Counted from the first letter of the stretch, positions 46,902-57,183 are shown. The stretch is DNA of 64,000 nt from Salinivibrio kushneri (GCF_027286325.1 NZ_CP114588.1:1116001-1180000), one strand, 5' to 3'. Notes: a model not told the origin generated them from the letters alone. Made by a program: numbers and translations.

Positions 46902-49208
46902 ATGTGTAAGCATTGTGGACATCACCACTGTCATCAGCCACACCATCAAACCGTTTCTCCGTCTACGGCGACGGTAACCGATACCTGCCAAGCGTCAAGC
47001 TGCTGTTCAAGCCACCAAGACGGTGAGGGCAGCGCGGGCGATGACGATCCCGACCGGCCTCGAACACAGTGTGACGATAGCGACGAGAGCACGTCTTCTG
47101 CGTCATCTCCTCAAATGTCCTCTATCACTCATGAGTGGGTGGTTACCGGCATGGACTGCCCAAGCTGTGCCGCTAAACTTGAAAAAGCTATTCATGCCAC
47201 GCCTGGTGTAGAGAGCGCACAAGTCCTGTTTGCCACGGAAAAACTGCGAGTCGCTTTAACGCATGATGCCTCAACGGAGACGCACTCGGCCATTGAGCAA
47301 GCGGCTAAAAACGCCGGTTTTCCGCTCGTTACCTTGGATCAAACCGCCACAGCTCCTGCAGGCTGGCAGAAATGGCGCGATGACGCCCTGTTGTTTGGTT
47401 TGATTAGCATTATGCTGGTCGCTTGGGGGTTGCATTATTGGTCTGCATCTTTATCTGGCTGGTTATTTACCGGTGCCACGGTGATCGGGCTCGCCCCCAT
47501 TGTGCTTAAAGCGGGTCGATTGGCGCGTCAAGGGTCACCGTTTTCCATTGAAACCCTGATGAGTATTGCTGCCATCGGTGCATTGTATCTCGGAGAGACC
47601 ACCGAAGCGGCGATGGTATTAGTGTTATTCCTGATTGGGGAGCGGCTAGAAGGGTACGCGTCCACGCGCGCCCGTGATGGCATTCAGTCATTGATGGCAT
47701 TGGTGCCAGAGACAGTGACTCGGATTGAGAGTGACGGTTCACGTGAGACTGTGGCCGCCAGTGATCTACAGCCAGGTGACCGGATTGAAATCAGTGCCGG
47801 TGAGCGGCTCCCCGCGGATGGACAACTGATGGAAAGTGCCGCCAGTTTTGATCAGAGTGCGCTGACAGGTGAACCTATTCCCGTCGATATCGAAGCCGGT
47901 GATACCGTGATGGCGGGCAGTCTGGCAACCGATAAAACGGTACAGCTGACCGTGACATCGGCGCAAGGTGAAAATGCGATTGACCGTATTTTGCGTCTTA
48001 TTGAACAGGCCGAGTCGAAAAAAGCGCCGATAGAACGGTTTATCGATAAATTTAGCCGCTGGTACACGCCGGCGATGATCGGGCTTGCGGCGCTAGTTGT
48101 GGTGATTCCACCCCTGTTCTTTGCCGCTAGCTGGCAAGAGTGGCTATATCGTGGCTTAGCATTGTTATTGATCGCCTGTCCATGCGCGCTCGTGATCTCG
48201 ACACCTGCAGCGATTACCTCTGGGCTCGCCACCGCTGCGCGTCGCGGGGCATTGATAAAAGGGGGGGCGGCACTGGAAACATTGGCAAGCGTCAATGCTG
48301 TCTCGTTAGATAAAACCGGCACGCTCACTGAGGGTAAACCCATGGTGACGGATGTTCGCGCCTGGCAAGGTGAGGAAACGTCACTACTGCAAGCGGCGAC
48401 CGCCATCGAGCGTGGTAGCCATCACCCCTTGGCGAAATCCTTGGTGTTGTATAGCGCCGAGCGCGGTCTATCGGTGCCGGATGCCTCAAATATCCAAGCG
48501 AATGCAGGGCGAGGTGTGCAAGGCATGGTCGAGGGACAATCAATCAGGTTGGTTGCGTTAGACAAAGTGGGTGAGTCGACGTTAAACCATGCGCAACAGC
48601 AAGAAGCCAACGCTGTCGCTGCACGTGGCACGACAGTGGCGGTGGTGTTGGTTAACGATCAGCCCTACGGCATGATTGGGTGGCGCGACAAACTGCGACA
48701 GGATGCTCGCGAAGCCATTGAACAGCTACGAGCGATGGGTATTCAACCTGTGATGCTGACGGGGGACAACCCGACCTCGGCGGCGGAAATAGCCAATGAG
48801 TTGGGCATTGAGTACCGCGCGGGACTATTGCCGGAGAATAAGGTTGAGGCGGTAGAAGCACTGGCAGGGCAATATCGTATCGCAATGGTTGGTGATGGCA
48901 TTAATGATGCGCCGGCAATGAAAGCGTCGCACGTTGGGGTGGCAATGGGAAGTGGCACCGATGTTGCGCTAGAAACCGCTGAAGCCGCATTAAGCCACAA
49001 TCGTTTGGTTGAGCTCCCAAAGGTGTTACACCTAGCGCGTGCGACTCAAGCGAATGTACGGCAAAACATCACCATCGCTCTAGGGCTAAAAGGGGTGTTT
49101 TTGGTGACCAGTGTATTAGGGATCACCGGCCTATGGGTCGCGGTGCTGGCGGACAGCGGGGCGACGGCGTTGGTCACCCTGAATGCGCTACGTTTACTTC
49201 GTGACTAG
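46902..49208 (+). CDS. zntA: Zn(II)/Cd(II)/Pb(II)-exporting P-type ATPase ZntA
   Basis: 768 residues from the ATG at 46902 (AAGGAG precedes it). The N-terminus CKHCGHHHCHQPHHQ and a later CC pair (ASSCCSS) are likely metal-binding tails. Next comes a heavy-metal-associated domain with GMDCPSC (83-89), membrane segments, the ion-path CPC (426-428 in LIACPCALVIS), the phosphorylation site DKTGTLTEG (from 470), the nucleotide-binding HHPLAKSL and the hinge VGDGINDAP. CPC with D-K-T-G-T and no copper-type signature points to zinc/cadmium/lead export across the inner membrane. The MerR-type promoter upstream fits zinc induction. Confidence 0.93.
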   Translation: MCKHCGHHHCHQPHHQTVSPSTATVTDTCQASSCCSSHQDGEGSAGDDDPDRPRTQCDDSDESTSSASSPQMSSITHEWVVTGMDCPSCAAKLEKAIHATPGVESAQVLFATEKLRVALTHDASTETHSAIEQAAKNAGFPLVTLDQTATAPAGWQKWRDDALLFGLISIMLVAWGLHYWSASLSGWLFTGATVIGLAPIVLKAGRLARQGSPFSIETLMSIAAIGALYLGETTEAAMVLVLFLIGERLEGYASTRARDGIQSLMALVPETVTRIESDGSRETVAASDLQPGDRIEISAGERLPADGQLMESAASFDQSALTGEPIPVDIEAGDTVMAGSLATDKTVQLTVTSAQGENAIDRILRLIEQAESKKAPIERFIDKFSRWYTPAMIGLAALVVVIPPLFFAASWQEWLYRGLALLLIACPCALVISTPAAITSGLATAARRGALIKGGAALETLASVNAVSLDKTGTLTEGKPMVTDVRAWQGEETSLLQAATAIERGSHHPLAKSLVLYSAERGLSVPDASNIQANAGRGVQGMVEGQSIRLVALDKVGESTLNHAQQQEANAVAARGTTVAVVLVNDQPYGMIGWRDKLRQDAREAIEQLRAMGIQPVMLTGDNPTSAAEIANELGIEYRAGLLPENKVEAVEALAGQYRIAMVGDGINDAPAMKASHVGVAMGSGTDVALETAEAALSHNRLVELPKVLHLARATQANVRQNITIALGLKGVFLVTSVLGITGLWVAVLADSGATALVTLNALRLLRD

Positions 49209-49221
49209 TACTGAAAAACAG

Positions 49222-49250
49222 GGCAAAGGCTGTCTGCTTTTGCCTTTATA
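49222..49250 (+). terminator. Probable terminator after zntA
   Basis: GGCAAA pairs with TTTGCC across a ten-base interior and is followed by TTTATAAA; the stem is short and AT-rich. Confidence 0.5.
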
Positions 49251-49436
49251 AAGTGATAAGGATCTCTAAATTCTGAAATCTGTAATATTTAATATGACAA
49301 TAGGTCGATGATGGTCACACAAAAGACGATAAAATTGGGTATCCTAAACGCATAACCAATAACGCGTTGATGCCTGCTCACGTAAGCATCACATTGATTC
49401 TAATGCGGATGATAGCATCCAGCGAGGAGACGAATG

Positions 49437-50198
49437 ATGTCTGATACCCCTGTATTCCACCTTGGCGTAACAAAAGCGGATCTTCAAGGCGCAACCACGG
49501 CGATTATTCCTGGCGACCCTGCGCGCGTTGAAAAAATTGCTAACTTGATGGACAACCCAACCTTTCTTGCCTCTCAGCGTGAGTACACTTTGTACCTCGG
49601 TTGGCTCGATGGGAAGTCTGTAGTGGTTTGTTCAACAGGTATCGGTGGCCCATCTACCTCTATCGCCGTTGAGGAACTGGCACAACTTGGTGTTGGTACT
49701 TTCCTACGCGTAGGGACTACAGGCGCGATTCAGCCGGACATTAATGTCGGTGACATGATTGTCACCACCGGCTCTGTGCGTCTTGATGGCGCAAGCACCC
49801 ACTTTGCCCCTATGGAATTCCCAGCAGTGGCCGATTTTGACGTGGCCACTGCCATGAAAGCCGCCGTTGATGAAGATGGTGCGACGGTTCACACTGGCGT
49901 CACGGCATCCAGTGATACCTTCTATCCAGGGCAAGAGCGTTACGATACCTTTAGTGGCCGTGTGGTGCGTCGTTTCCAAGGTTCAATGCAGGAATGGCAG
50001 GACATGGGTGTGCTGAACTTTGAGATGGAATCAGCCACATTGCTGACTATGTGTGCTAGCTCCGGCCTACGTGCAGGTTGTGTGGCGGGTGTGATTATCA
50101 ACCGCACACAAAAAGAGACTCCAGACCACGCGACCTTGAAAGAAACAGAAGCGCGCTCAATTAAAGTGGTCGTCGAGGCTGCACGTAAGCTCCTGTAA
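49437..50198 (+). CDS. udp: Uridine phosphorylase
   Basis: 253 residues. Of two adjacent ATGs, the second (49437) is better spaced from AGGAG. Family segments: [31 protein letters not shown] (phosphate site), [33 protein letters not shown] and [12 protein letters not shown] (ribose site Met-Glu). It splits uridine into uracil and ribose-1-phosphate in the cytoplasm as part of nucleoside salvage. The gene stands alone between terminators. Confidence 0.95.
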   Translation: MSDTPVFHLGVTKADLQGATTAIIPGDPARVEKIANLMDNPTFLASQREYTLYLGWLDGKSVVVCSTGIGGPSTSIAVEELAQLGVGTFLRVGTTGAIQPDINVGDMIVTTGSVRLDGASTHFAPMEFPAVADFDVATAMKAAVDEDGATVHTGVTASSDTFYPGQERYDTFSGRVVRRFQGSMQEWQDMGVLNFEMESATLLTMCASSGLRAGCVAGVIINRTQKETPDHATLKETEARSIKVVVEAARKLL

Positions 50199-50223
50199 AT
50201 AAGCGAGACCTCGTTATCCTACC

Positions 50224-50256
50224 CAAACGCGGTGCCAGAGGGCGCCGCGTTTTTTA
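50224..50256 (+). terminator. Rho-independent terminator after udp
   Basis: AAACGCGGTGCC pairs with GGCGCCGCGTTT (one mismatch-type position) around AGAG and runs into TTTTTTATT. Confidence 0.85.
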
Positions 50257-50319
50257 TTGATAGCGTGGCATTGCAAGATGTGCGTGGCTCATGACATACC
50301 GGCGTGAACCACAGCCTTG

Positions 50320-51489
50320 TTAGCTCGTACGCACGGCAATGGTACCGCCGGCGGCGATAAACCAGTCATAAAGATGAGTACGTAGGTTGGCGAGTTGGTC
50401 TGGGCCAATCAGTGCTAACCCTAGATCCGTTGCACGGGTAATATCGTGATGACGCAATGGACGGAAGCTGACCAACATTGCGCGCGCCTGCAGTCCTCCG
50501 AGCAAGTCACGCAAGGACTCCAACTTGTACAGGGTATCGTCGCCGTCGCTCGACATGCCTTTGGTTTTGCACTCAATAATATGCAGTTTGTTGTTCACCA
50601 CCATGGCGACATCCAACTCATTGCGCACCTCGCGCTCGCCAATTTGACGATAGACCTGTAAAGAGAGGGCACTGTCTTGAATGGTAGGGAGCTCTTTTTG
50701 AATCGAGGTAACGGTATGATGCACGTAGCTCTCCAGCCACTCGCCATTGGCAAAGCGCCGCGCTTCTTCGCAGCTAAATGTCAGGGTTCCCTGCTGGTAG
50801 CTGGCTAAGCCCGCATCTGAGAGATCGTCGAGTAGGATACCGAGCTCACGATAACCTTGTTGTTTTTCACTGAGCGCGACGTCTAAACATTGCTCTTTAC
50901 GACACGTGGTCGCGAGATAGTTCAAGGTGGCAAGACCTGGACCTAGCTCATAGGCATTGCTCGCCCATTTTTCGCCCAAACGGTAAATGTCATTGGTTAA
51001 ACACCCTGTGACTTGGTCATCTTGGTGCTCACAGCGCGCGCCGAAAATCGTTAAATATTCAGTGAGACTAATATGATCTTCCACTTGTTGCTGTGGCAGG
51101 CCGTCAGGGTAGAGCCAGCATAGTTCATCGCTGTAAGGCTCAATCACATAGCTGGGCCATTGGTAAGTACGAAACACTTCGTAGGCGGAGAGTAATTGGT
51201 GGCGCAGACCACAGCTCGCATTAAAAAGGATGTCTTCAGAAGATTGGCTGAGCTGCTCGGCAAGACGTTTTACTTGGCTTTTCACTTCGCGAATATTGAT
51301 ATCGTCCGAGATTTCAAAAAACTCGGTTTCAATTCCCTTGGGGGCAAGGACACGAGTTAGGCGCTCGAATTCAAGATCTTGCTCCAGTGTTCCGATGAGT
51401 ATCAGCTTACTGACAGGCAATTGCTGATGCAAAACTGGGGTGACTAGACGGACGGGGTCAGAGTCGATGATTCCTACATGAATAGCCAT
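50320..51489 (-). CDS. CARF-domain nuclease, VC1899/Card1-like (DUF1887)
   Basis: 389 residues; the ATG at 51489 is preceded by GGAG, and homology begins there (MAIHVGIIDSDPVRLVTP). The N-terminal CARF domain ends in FNASCGLRHQLLSAYEVF, a linker winged-helix region follows (LATTCRKEQCLDVALSEKQQ), and the C-terminal PD-(D/E)xK nuclease keeps D293 in RNELDVAMVV and E306-C-K308 in LHIIECKTKG. Relatives such as Card1 and Can2 are switched on by cyclic oligoadenylate from type III CRISPR complexes and cut DNA or RNA. No CRISPR array or cas gene is in the window. The protein follows VC1899 of V. cholerae closely along its length. Confidence 0.88.
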   Translation of the reverse strand: MAIHVGIIDSDPVRLVTPVLHQQLPVSKLILIGTLEQDLEFERLTRVLAPKGIETEFFEISDDINIREVKSQVKRLAEQLSQSSEDILFNASCGLRHQLLSAYEVFRTYQWPSYVIEPYSDELCWLYPDGLPQQQVEDHISLTEYLTIFGARCEHQDDQVTGCLTNDIYRLGEKWASNAYELGPGLATLNYLATTCRKEQCLDVALSEKQQGYRELGILLDDLSDAGLASYQQGTLTFSCEEARRFANGEWLESYVHHTVTSIQKELPTIQDSALSLQVYRQIGEREVRNELDVAMVVNNKLHIIECKTKGMSSDGDDTLYKLESLRDLLGGLQARAMLVSFRPLRHHDITRATDLGLALIGPDQLANLRTHLYDWFIAAGGTIAVRTS

Positions 51490-51729
51490 AATTGCTCCGG
51501 GCGGGCTACGCGGCGGCATTACGCCGCTTAATTATCAGTATAGTTGCCAGCCTCAACAGGTGGCGTAACTATTAATATCCGGCCTCGCGCTCTGGCTTTC
51601 AACCGTTCACTGGGTAAATTAGTGTAATTTTACACAGCGCTGACGTGATGGCCGTCATATTAACACCTCAATGACTCATGCCTTGTGATTAAAAAACACT
51701 ATAAAACAGAAACTTAAAGAGTGAGGCGT

Positions 51730-53988
51730 CTATGCTCGGCTTTGTTTAAGCGCTTGTTGACGCAAGGTCTCGGTCAAGCTATCGAGCTCAGGTAGCATGC
51801 GTTGTATTAAGCGCAACTGCTGCAACACCATACTCAGCGGCGCGTTATCGGTGGGCGCATAAGCCTCAGCCTGTGCTCCTTTGTCCTCAGTGACCGCATG
51901 ATCTTGGGGGCTCACAGGCTCGCCTGTGGGTGTCTTAGTACCGGTCGATGGCACTTGTGTGGGTAATTCTGCGGGTAATGCTTGACTCAAGCGCTCAGTC
52001 AGTGTGTTAAGTGATTGATGAATCTCACGATGGAGCTGTGCCATCTTTTGATGATTAACCTCATCATCCATGCGACTGCGATGCGCACCGAGGGCCGAAA
52101 TATAACTGAGCATGGCGTTGTTTAAACATAAGAACCGGAAGGTCTCTTCAATATTGGTTCGATAGCGTCCAGGCTCCACCAGCATGTTACTGATAGCGGT
52201 GGTGAGCTCGGCATCAGCGTTATGGGCATGTCGACGCGCGATCCGGTAAGCAAGATTATCACGCTTACCAACACGGTATTGGGCAATCACATGGGCCAAG
52301 TAGTCTCGATTAGCTTGCAGCGCTTCAGTCATGATCCCGCGTAAGCGGTGGGCTTGCCAGTCGGGCAGTACATAACGGACCGCAGCAACAGCAATCAAAC
52401 ATCCAATCACTGTATCGCCAAGGCGGGGAAGAATAACCGCAAAGCCTTGGCCGAATTGGCTAAAGCACATTAATACCAACAGCGTAATAAACAAGGTTGC
52501 GAGGGTGTATTGCACGGTGCGAAAGGCGAAAAAAAGCACACCGGTGATCACCATCAGCGCCAATTGACTGCTTGGATCAGGGAAGAGATAGAGTGCGGGC
52601 ACCCCCAAAAGTAAACCGGCGACCGTCCCTAAAATTCGCTCTTTCAACTTGCTGCGTGTCGCAGAGTAGTTGGTCTGACACACAAATTGAATGGTCATTA
52701 AAATCCAGAATCCGTGCTCCAACCCAAGCCCTTGGATCAGTGCATAACCGGTCAGCAGTGACAAGGACAAACGCACCGCATGACGAAAACGCAGTGATTT
52801 AACTGAGAGCTGCCGGCGAATGCGGTAAGCCATTTCCCCCAACGAGTGTGCATCCGGGTCGGCCAGTTCACTCTCTTGCAGATTGTCCGTGCTGGCTAAG
52901 TGGCTCAAGCTGGCCAGTTGCTGTTCCACTGTCTCCAAGTTTTTGTAGAGAAAATCGAGTTGCTGAAGCAGCGCGAGGCGAGTGCTGTCTTGTTCCTCTT
53001 GTGCCGACAAATAGGCCATCGATTGTTTGATTGCCATCAGGGCTTGTTGCCCTGTTTTCGGATGCTGGTAGTGTGTACCGATTGACATCGCTTGCGCGAC
53101 ATCCCGGCAGGCTTGCGCTTGCGCGTTTAATAAGGCCTCAAAGCGAAAGAGAATATCGGAATGGAAAAAATGTGCCGCCAGATCTTGGTAACGATAATGG
53201 GATGAACTGACACGCTCGTGAATATCTTGGGCAATAAAATACGTTTGCAGTAAGGTTTGATGCCGCTGTGTGAGTCGGCCGCGTCGAGCACGGGTAAGCA
53301 GTGACGCTTTTGCTTGATTGAGCGCGGCAACGACTTGTGCATTTTGGTTGGCGGCGGCAATACGCGTCGGTTGAGGAACCAATTCGGCGACCGGGTGGAA
53401 TAAACTGGATTTGGTTTCCATGTAAGTGGCGGTTTGACGAAAGACCGCAGCCAATCTGTGCTGAACCGGGCGGTGAGGCCATATTATGATCCAAGCCAGC
53501 GACAACAGCCCATACCAGAGAGCCCCGGATAACAGCATCATCGGCTGCAACCACATATCACTGCCTTGCTCCATCCCCAGCATGGTGTAAACCGCCAACA
53601 GTAATGAGGCAAAGGCAATGGTGCCATAGCGCTCACCGATTGCGCCCAGCATGATAAAGCCAAAGCTGGAGGTCGTCAGGCCAATCGCGAATAGCCAAGG
53701 GGTGTCGTAAAGCAGCTCGACCGAGAAGGCCGCGATCGTAAAGCAAACAAGGGTGACGCCGAGTGCTCGTACCCGCCCCCAAAAGTGATCATCTACTTCC
53801 GCCAATGCTGAGGCAATCACACCGAGCACCAATGGCGTGACAATATCGGTGCGACCAGCATACCCTGCGTACAGCGCAACACCCATGAGGGCGATTAGGA
53901 CGCGAATACTGTCGTTAATGCGATGATTTGCCCAAAACTCGCGCATGGCGAGTGGTAGGAGAGGCATACGTGGCAGAGAAAAAGGCAT
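51730..53988 (-). CDS. FUSC family inner-membrane protein, YccS-like
   Basis: About 752 residues if it starts at 53988; the frame is open to 54054 (GTG) and further starts exist at 53967 and 53946, none with a clear ribosome site. The region from REFWANHRINDSIRVLIALM onwards matches YccS-type proteins. Two blocks of membrane helices flank a long cytoplasmic helical part; the second begins SLSLLTGYALIQGLGLEHGF and holds LKERILGTVAGLLLGVPALY, the fusaric-acid-resistance-like motif. Such proteins are thought to export aromatic acids or similar compounds. The C-terminus is Gln/Thr-rich and variable. Confidence 0.82.
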   Translation of the reverse strand: MPFSLPRMPLLPLAMREFWANHRINDSIRVLIALMGVALYAGYAGRTDIVTPLVLGVIASALAEVDDHFWGRVRALGVTLVCFTIAAFSVELLYDTPWLFAIGLTTSSFGFIMLGAIGERYGTIAFASLLLAVYTMLGMEQGSDMWLQPMMLLSGALWYGLLSLAWIIIWPHRPVQHRLAAVFRQTATYMETKSSLFHPVAELVPQPTRIAAANQNAQVVAALNQAKASLLTRARRGRLTQRHQTLLQTYFIAQDIHERVSSSHYRYQDLAAHFFHSDILFRFEALLNAQAQACRDVAQAMSIGTHYQHPKTGQQALMAIKQSMAYLSAQEEQDSTRLALLQQLDFLYKNLETVEQQLASLSHLASTDNLQESELADPDAHSLGEMAYRIRRQLSVKSLRFRHAVRLSLSLLTGYALIQGLGLEHGFWILMTIQFVCQTNYSATRSKLKERILGTVAGLLLGVPALYLFPDPSSQLALMVITGVLFFAFRTVQYTLATLFITLLVLMCFSQFGQGFAVILPRLGDTVIGCLIAVAAVRYVLPDWQAHRLRGIMTEALQANRDYLAHVIAQYRVGKRDNLAYRIARRHAHNADAELTTAISNMLVEPGRYRTNIEETFRFLCLNNAMLSYISALGAHRSRMDDEVNHQKMAQLHREIHQSLNTLTERLSQALPAELPTQVPSTGTKTPTGEPVSPQDHAVTEDKGAQAEAYAPTDNAPLSMVLQQLRLIQRMLPELDSLTETLRQQALKQSRA

Positions 53989-54233
53989 AAATAAAGGTGA
54001 TCGGCCAACAATGTTGGCAAGATAGCAGAAATAGAACCAGAAACTAAGCCTCACTCAGGTATTTTCTCGGGTAATAAGAAAAGGATTGCGACAAGTCAAT
54101 TTCAGGCTTTCACGCTAGCGTCAGCGGTTTACCATCACGCCTAGCGAATTGATTTATGGGAGTTTGGGAAGTAGCATGCCAACCATCCTTCTTGGGCACG
54201 ATCAGTGCCTTATTCGCTGATTAACGTAGAAAT

Positions 54234-56309
54234 ATGAAACTTACAGCCAATCGCTGGGCACAATGGCTTGTTTACGGCGATCATTACAGTCTGCAGCTTG
54301 AAGACGATGGCTTACTGCTCGAGTCTCGTCATCATCGGCAATACATTCCTTTCTCGGCATGGGATGGGCAGCTAACGGTGTCACGTGGGTTGCTGTGGGG
54401 GACGATTTCGTTAACCGGTTATACTGACGAAGGCGACCCGCTGCCTTTTGAGGTCTTTGGCTTGCCTTGGCACCGCGCCCAGCAGGCAGGGCAAACCATC
54501 TATCGCCACTATCAAGCCTATATCGCCCGTTATCAAAAACGGCTGGCAATGATCCGCCCCTGTTTACTGGCAGAGTTTGATGCACTGGTGAATGCACTAG
54601 GCTATGTACGTGTCGCGCAATTGCGCAGCGCCCAACAAACGGTAGTAAATAAGCTAGAAGGCGAGGGGATACCCGCCTCATTCTTAGCCAATTTGGACGA
54701 AAGCCTGGCCACCACGTTAGCGCCTGTGTTGCAGGCCGATTCAAGCTGGCTGAAAGCCCGAAATCACCAGTGGCAAGCGGCGATGCTCAACCAGTGGCAA
54801 ACTTGGTTTGATCAGGTTGAGTCTTCGCCTTTGAATGCGGGACAGCGTGAGGCTGTGCTCACTGATGAATCTCATACCTTGGTGGTGGCAGGGCCCGGAA
54901 GCGGTAAAACCAGCGTGTTGGTAGCACGCGCCGCCTACTTGATTGAAAGCGGTCAAGCCAAGCCTGAGCAACTTTTGTTGCTGGCCTTTGGTCGAGATGC
55001 CGCCACCGAGCTCAAAACGCGGATTAAGACCAAAACTGGCCATGAAGTGAATGTCACCACCTTCCATGGCTTTGCCCGTCAGCAACTCGCCGATCACCAA
55101 GGACAGGCCCCGGTTATTTCTCCGCTCGCCAGTGATGAGACGGCCAAAGCGGCGTGGCTGACCCAAACACTCGCCGAACAATGGCAACAGCCTACTACCC
55201 GCAAACGCTGGGATAAATTACATCAGCAGCAAACACTGCCGCTTGATGACAACGCTGAACTGACTGCGTGTGCCCATGATAGCCGATTGCACACCTGGAT
55301 TTGGTCGCGCCTTTCACGGGTGATCCAAGCCAACGCCACCAAGCGCGCGCTAACCGATAAATTGGCAAGCTTTGAGGAGCAGACCGCCTTAAAAGATGAG
55401 CTGGCCGTGATTTGGCCATTGTACCAAGCCTACAAACAGGCGCTAAAAGCGGAGAACGCGGTAGACTTTGACGGCTTGATTACCCAAGCCACCAAGTTGT
55501 TTCAGCAGCGAAAATTCACCACGCCCATCCAGTTTGTCATGGTCGATGAATACCAAGACATTTCCCCGGCACGGTTAGCGATGCTCGAGGCACTGTGTCA
55601 TGGTAAAGCGGACAGTGAAACCCAATCGCCACGTGCCTCGTTATATGCGGTGGGAGATGATTGGCAAGCTATTTATCGCTTTGCAGGTGCCGATGTCAGC
55701 CTAACCACAGGGTTTGCGCAGCGTTTCGGTGACAGTGAAATTTGCTGGCTGACCACCTGTTATCGCTATCTGTCTACCTTGGGGAAGGTGGCGCAGCAGT
55801 TCATTGAGCAAAACCCCAAGCAGCTCAGTAAACAGTTGGATTACGCGCGAGACAAGGCATCGGCGAAAACACCCAAAGCGATCAAGGTGATCTCTGACGA
55901 TAAGCTAGAAAAGACACTGACAAGCTTAGAGAAAAAGCATGCTAACGCAGAGCACGCTGTGAGTGTGATGCTGCTAGGTCGCACGCATGCTATTCGTCCT
56001 GACGCGCTAGAAAGCTGGCAGAATGCGTATCCTTCATTGGCGCTTCGCTATACCACCGCACACGCCAGCAAGGGGCAAGAAGCCCACTATGTGTTTATCC
56101 TCGGCATGGATGATGGGGTATTTCCCGCCAAGCCTCGCACGCTCTCACTCGATGAGGCTTTATTAGGGAAAAATGAAGAGCCAATTGAACACGCAGAAGA
56201 ACGGCGATTGTTTTATGTCGCCCTGACGCGTGCCCAAAAACAAGTGTGGCTAGTACACCAAAAAGGCCATGCCTCACCGTTTTTGGAGGAGTTGAAAGGG
56301 TACCTTTAA
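54234..56309 (+). CDS. helD: DNA helicase IV
   Basis: 691 residues. Superfamily 1 UvrD-type helicase: Walker A in VVAGPGSGKTSVLVARAA (about 217-234), motif II in VDEYQDISPARL (D438, E439), motif III in GDDWQAIYRFAGAD, and the C-terminal motifs in HASKGQEAHYVFILGM and EERRLFYVALTRAQKQV. The first 200 residues form the helicase IV N-terminal domain. It unwinds DNA 3' to 5' and takes part in recombination repair. No operon partner; the mgsA gene converges on it. Confidence 0.93.
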   Translation: MKLTANRWAQWLVYGDHYSLQLEDDGLLLESRHHRQYIPFSAWDGQLTVSRGLLWGTISLTGYTDEGDPLPFEVFGLPWHRAQQAGQTIYRHYQAYIARYQKRLAMIRPCLLAEFDALVNALGYVRVAQLRSAQQTVVNKLEGEGIPASFLANLDESLATTLAPVLQADSSWLKARNHQWQAAMLNQWQTWFDQVESSPLNAGQREAVLTDESHTLVVAGPGSGKTSVLVARAAYLIESGQAKPEQLLLLAFGRDAATELKTRIKTKTGHEVNVTTFHGFARQQLADHQGQAPVISPLASDETAKAAWLTQTLAEQWQQPTTRKRWDKLHQQQTLPLDDNAELTACAHDSRLHTWIWSRLSRVIQANATKRALTDKLASFEEQTALKDELAVIWPLYQAYKQALKAENAVDFDGLITQATKLFQQRKFTTPIQFVMVDEYQDISPARLAMLEALCHGKADSETQSPRASLYAVGDDWQAIYRFAGADVSLTTGFAQRFGDSEICWLTTCYRYLSTLGKVAQQFIEQNPKQLSKQLDYARDKASAKTPKAIKVISDDKLEKTLTSLEKKHANAEHAVSVMLLGRTHAIRPDALESWQNAYPSLALRYTTAHASKGQEAHYVFILGMDDGVFPAKPRTLSLDEALLGKNEEPIEHAEERRLFYVALTRAQKQVWLVHQKGHASPFLEELKGYL

Positions 56310-56374
56310 GAAACGGGAACCCACACTGTTAGCCATAGACGGCGTTGGTCACAGACGGACAGTGTGGGAAAAGA

Positions 56375-56830
56375 TTATAAACGCTCGTCTAAATAAGCTT
56401 GATAATCAGGAATTTGAATATCCACCTCTTGGCCAAATAGCGGTGAAGTGATTAGAAAGCGAGCGGTAGAGCGATTGGTGGCAATCGGAATGTTCCACAC
56501 AGAGCTGACACGCAGCAACGCTTTAACATCAGGGTCGTGTGGTACGGCATTGAGCGGATCCCAAAAGAAAATCATCGCATCGATTTTCTGTTCAGAAATC
56601 ATGGCACCCAGTTGCTGGTCACCGCCCATGGGGCCACTGATCAAAGGTGTGATCGTTAATCCGGTTTCTCGCGCAAGAATATGCCCCGTGGTACCGGTCG
56701 CGTAAAGCTCATGCTGACTGAGCACCGCTTTATTTTCCTTTACCCACTCAGTCAAGGCGTCTTTGTAGTGATCATGCGCTACTAACGCAACGTGTTTGCG
56801 CGCCAGCATAGTTCGAGACGTCTGTTTCAT
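56375..56830 (-). CDS. mgsA: Methylglyoxal synthase
   Basis: 151 residues from the ATG at 56830, preceded by GGAAAGAG. The family sequence is plain: [33 protein letters not shown] (phosphate site), [17 protein letters not shown] with the catalytic Asp, and [20 protein letters not shown]. It turns dihydroxyacetone phosphate into methylglyoxal, an overflow step that frees phosphate. The upstream frame to 56947 has no ribosome site and no homology. Confidence 0.95.
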   Translation of the reverse strand: MKQTSRTMLARKHVALVAHDHYKDALTEWVKENKAVLSQHELYATGTTGHILARETGLTITPLISGPMGGDQQLGAMISEQKIDAMIFFWDPLNAVPHDPDVKALLRVSSVWNIPIATNRSTARFLITSPLFGQEVDIQIPDYQAYLDERL

Positions 56831-57141
56831 AACTCTTTCCAATCTAATAAGGCGGTTGCCATCAAACTGCACTATGCAGCTATTTTTGAAGCCTAAATCA
56901 ATCCGGTCATGAAATATAGCGTACAGCGGGCAAACCCTGGCTGTCACTTGTTAGAGCTATCACATTCTCAATAAAAAATAGCCAAGACCATGAAATGAAG
57001 TCGGTTTTTTCAGCCACTTGTTAATCAAGCACGCAAAAGTAGCGCGACAACCCGCCTAAATGGCAACAAAAAGGCTACAGTTAGGTAATAAGGGTCAACA
57101 GCCCCTAGGCAATGGAAGTGCCTAGTCATGCAGGAGTGTTT

Positions 57142-57183
57142 ATGAGCAAGGAGTACGCGTATGTGGGTGACACTGGATTTTGA
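57142..57183 (+). other. Possible short leader ORF overlapping the exonuclease start
   Basis: A 13-residue frame (MSKEYAYVGDTGF) starts at 57142 after a good ribosome site (AGGAG, 57132-57136) and runs past the start of the exonuclease gene at 57161, ending at 57183. Its codons contain the exonuclease's own ribosome site (AAGGAG), so translating it would affect that start. Confidence 0.4.

Noticed and set aside
47852..48406. 184-residue minus-strand frame
   Set aside because: Antisense to the highly conserved zntA core and rich in Ser/Ala as expected of a shadow frame.
51513..51527. Short GC-rich hairpin (GCGGC/GCCGC) upstream of the CARF nuclease
   Set aside because: Only five pairs and no T-tract; too weak to call a terminator.
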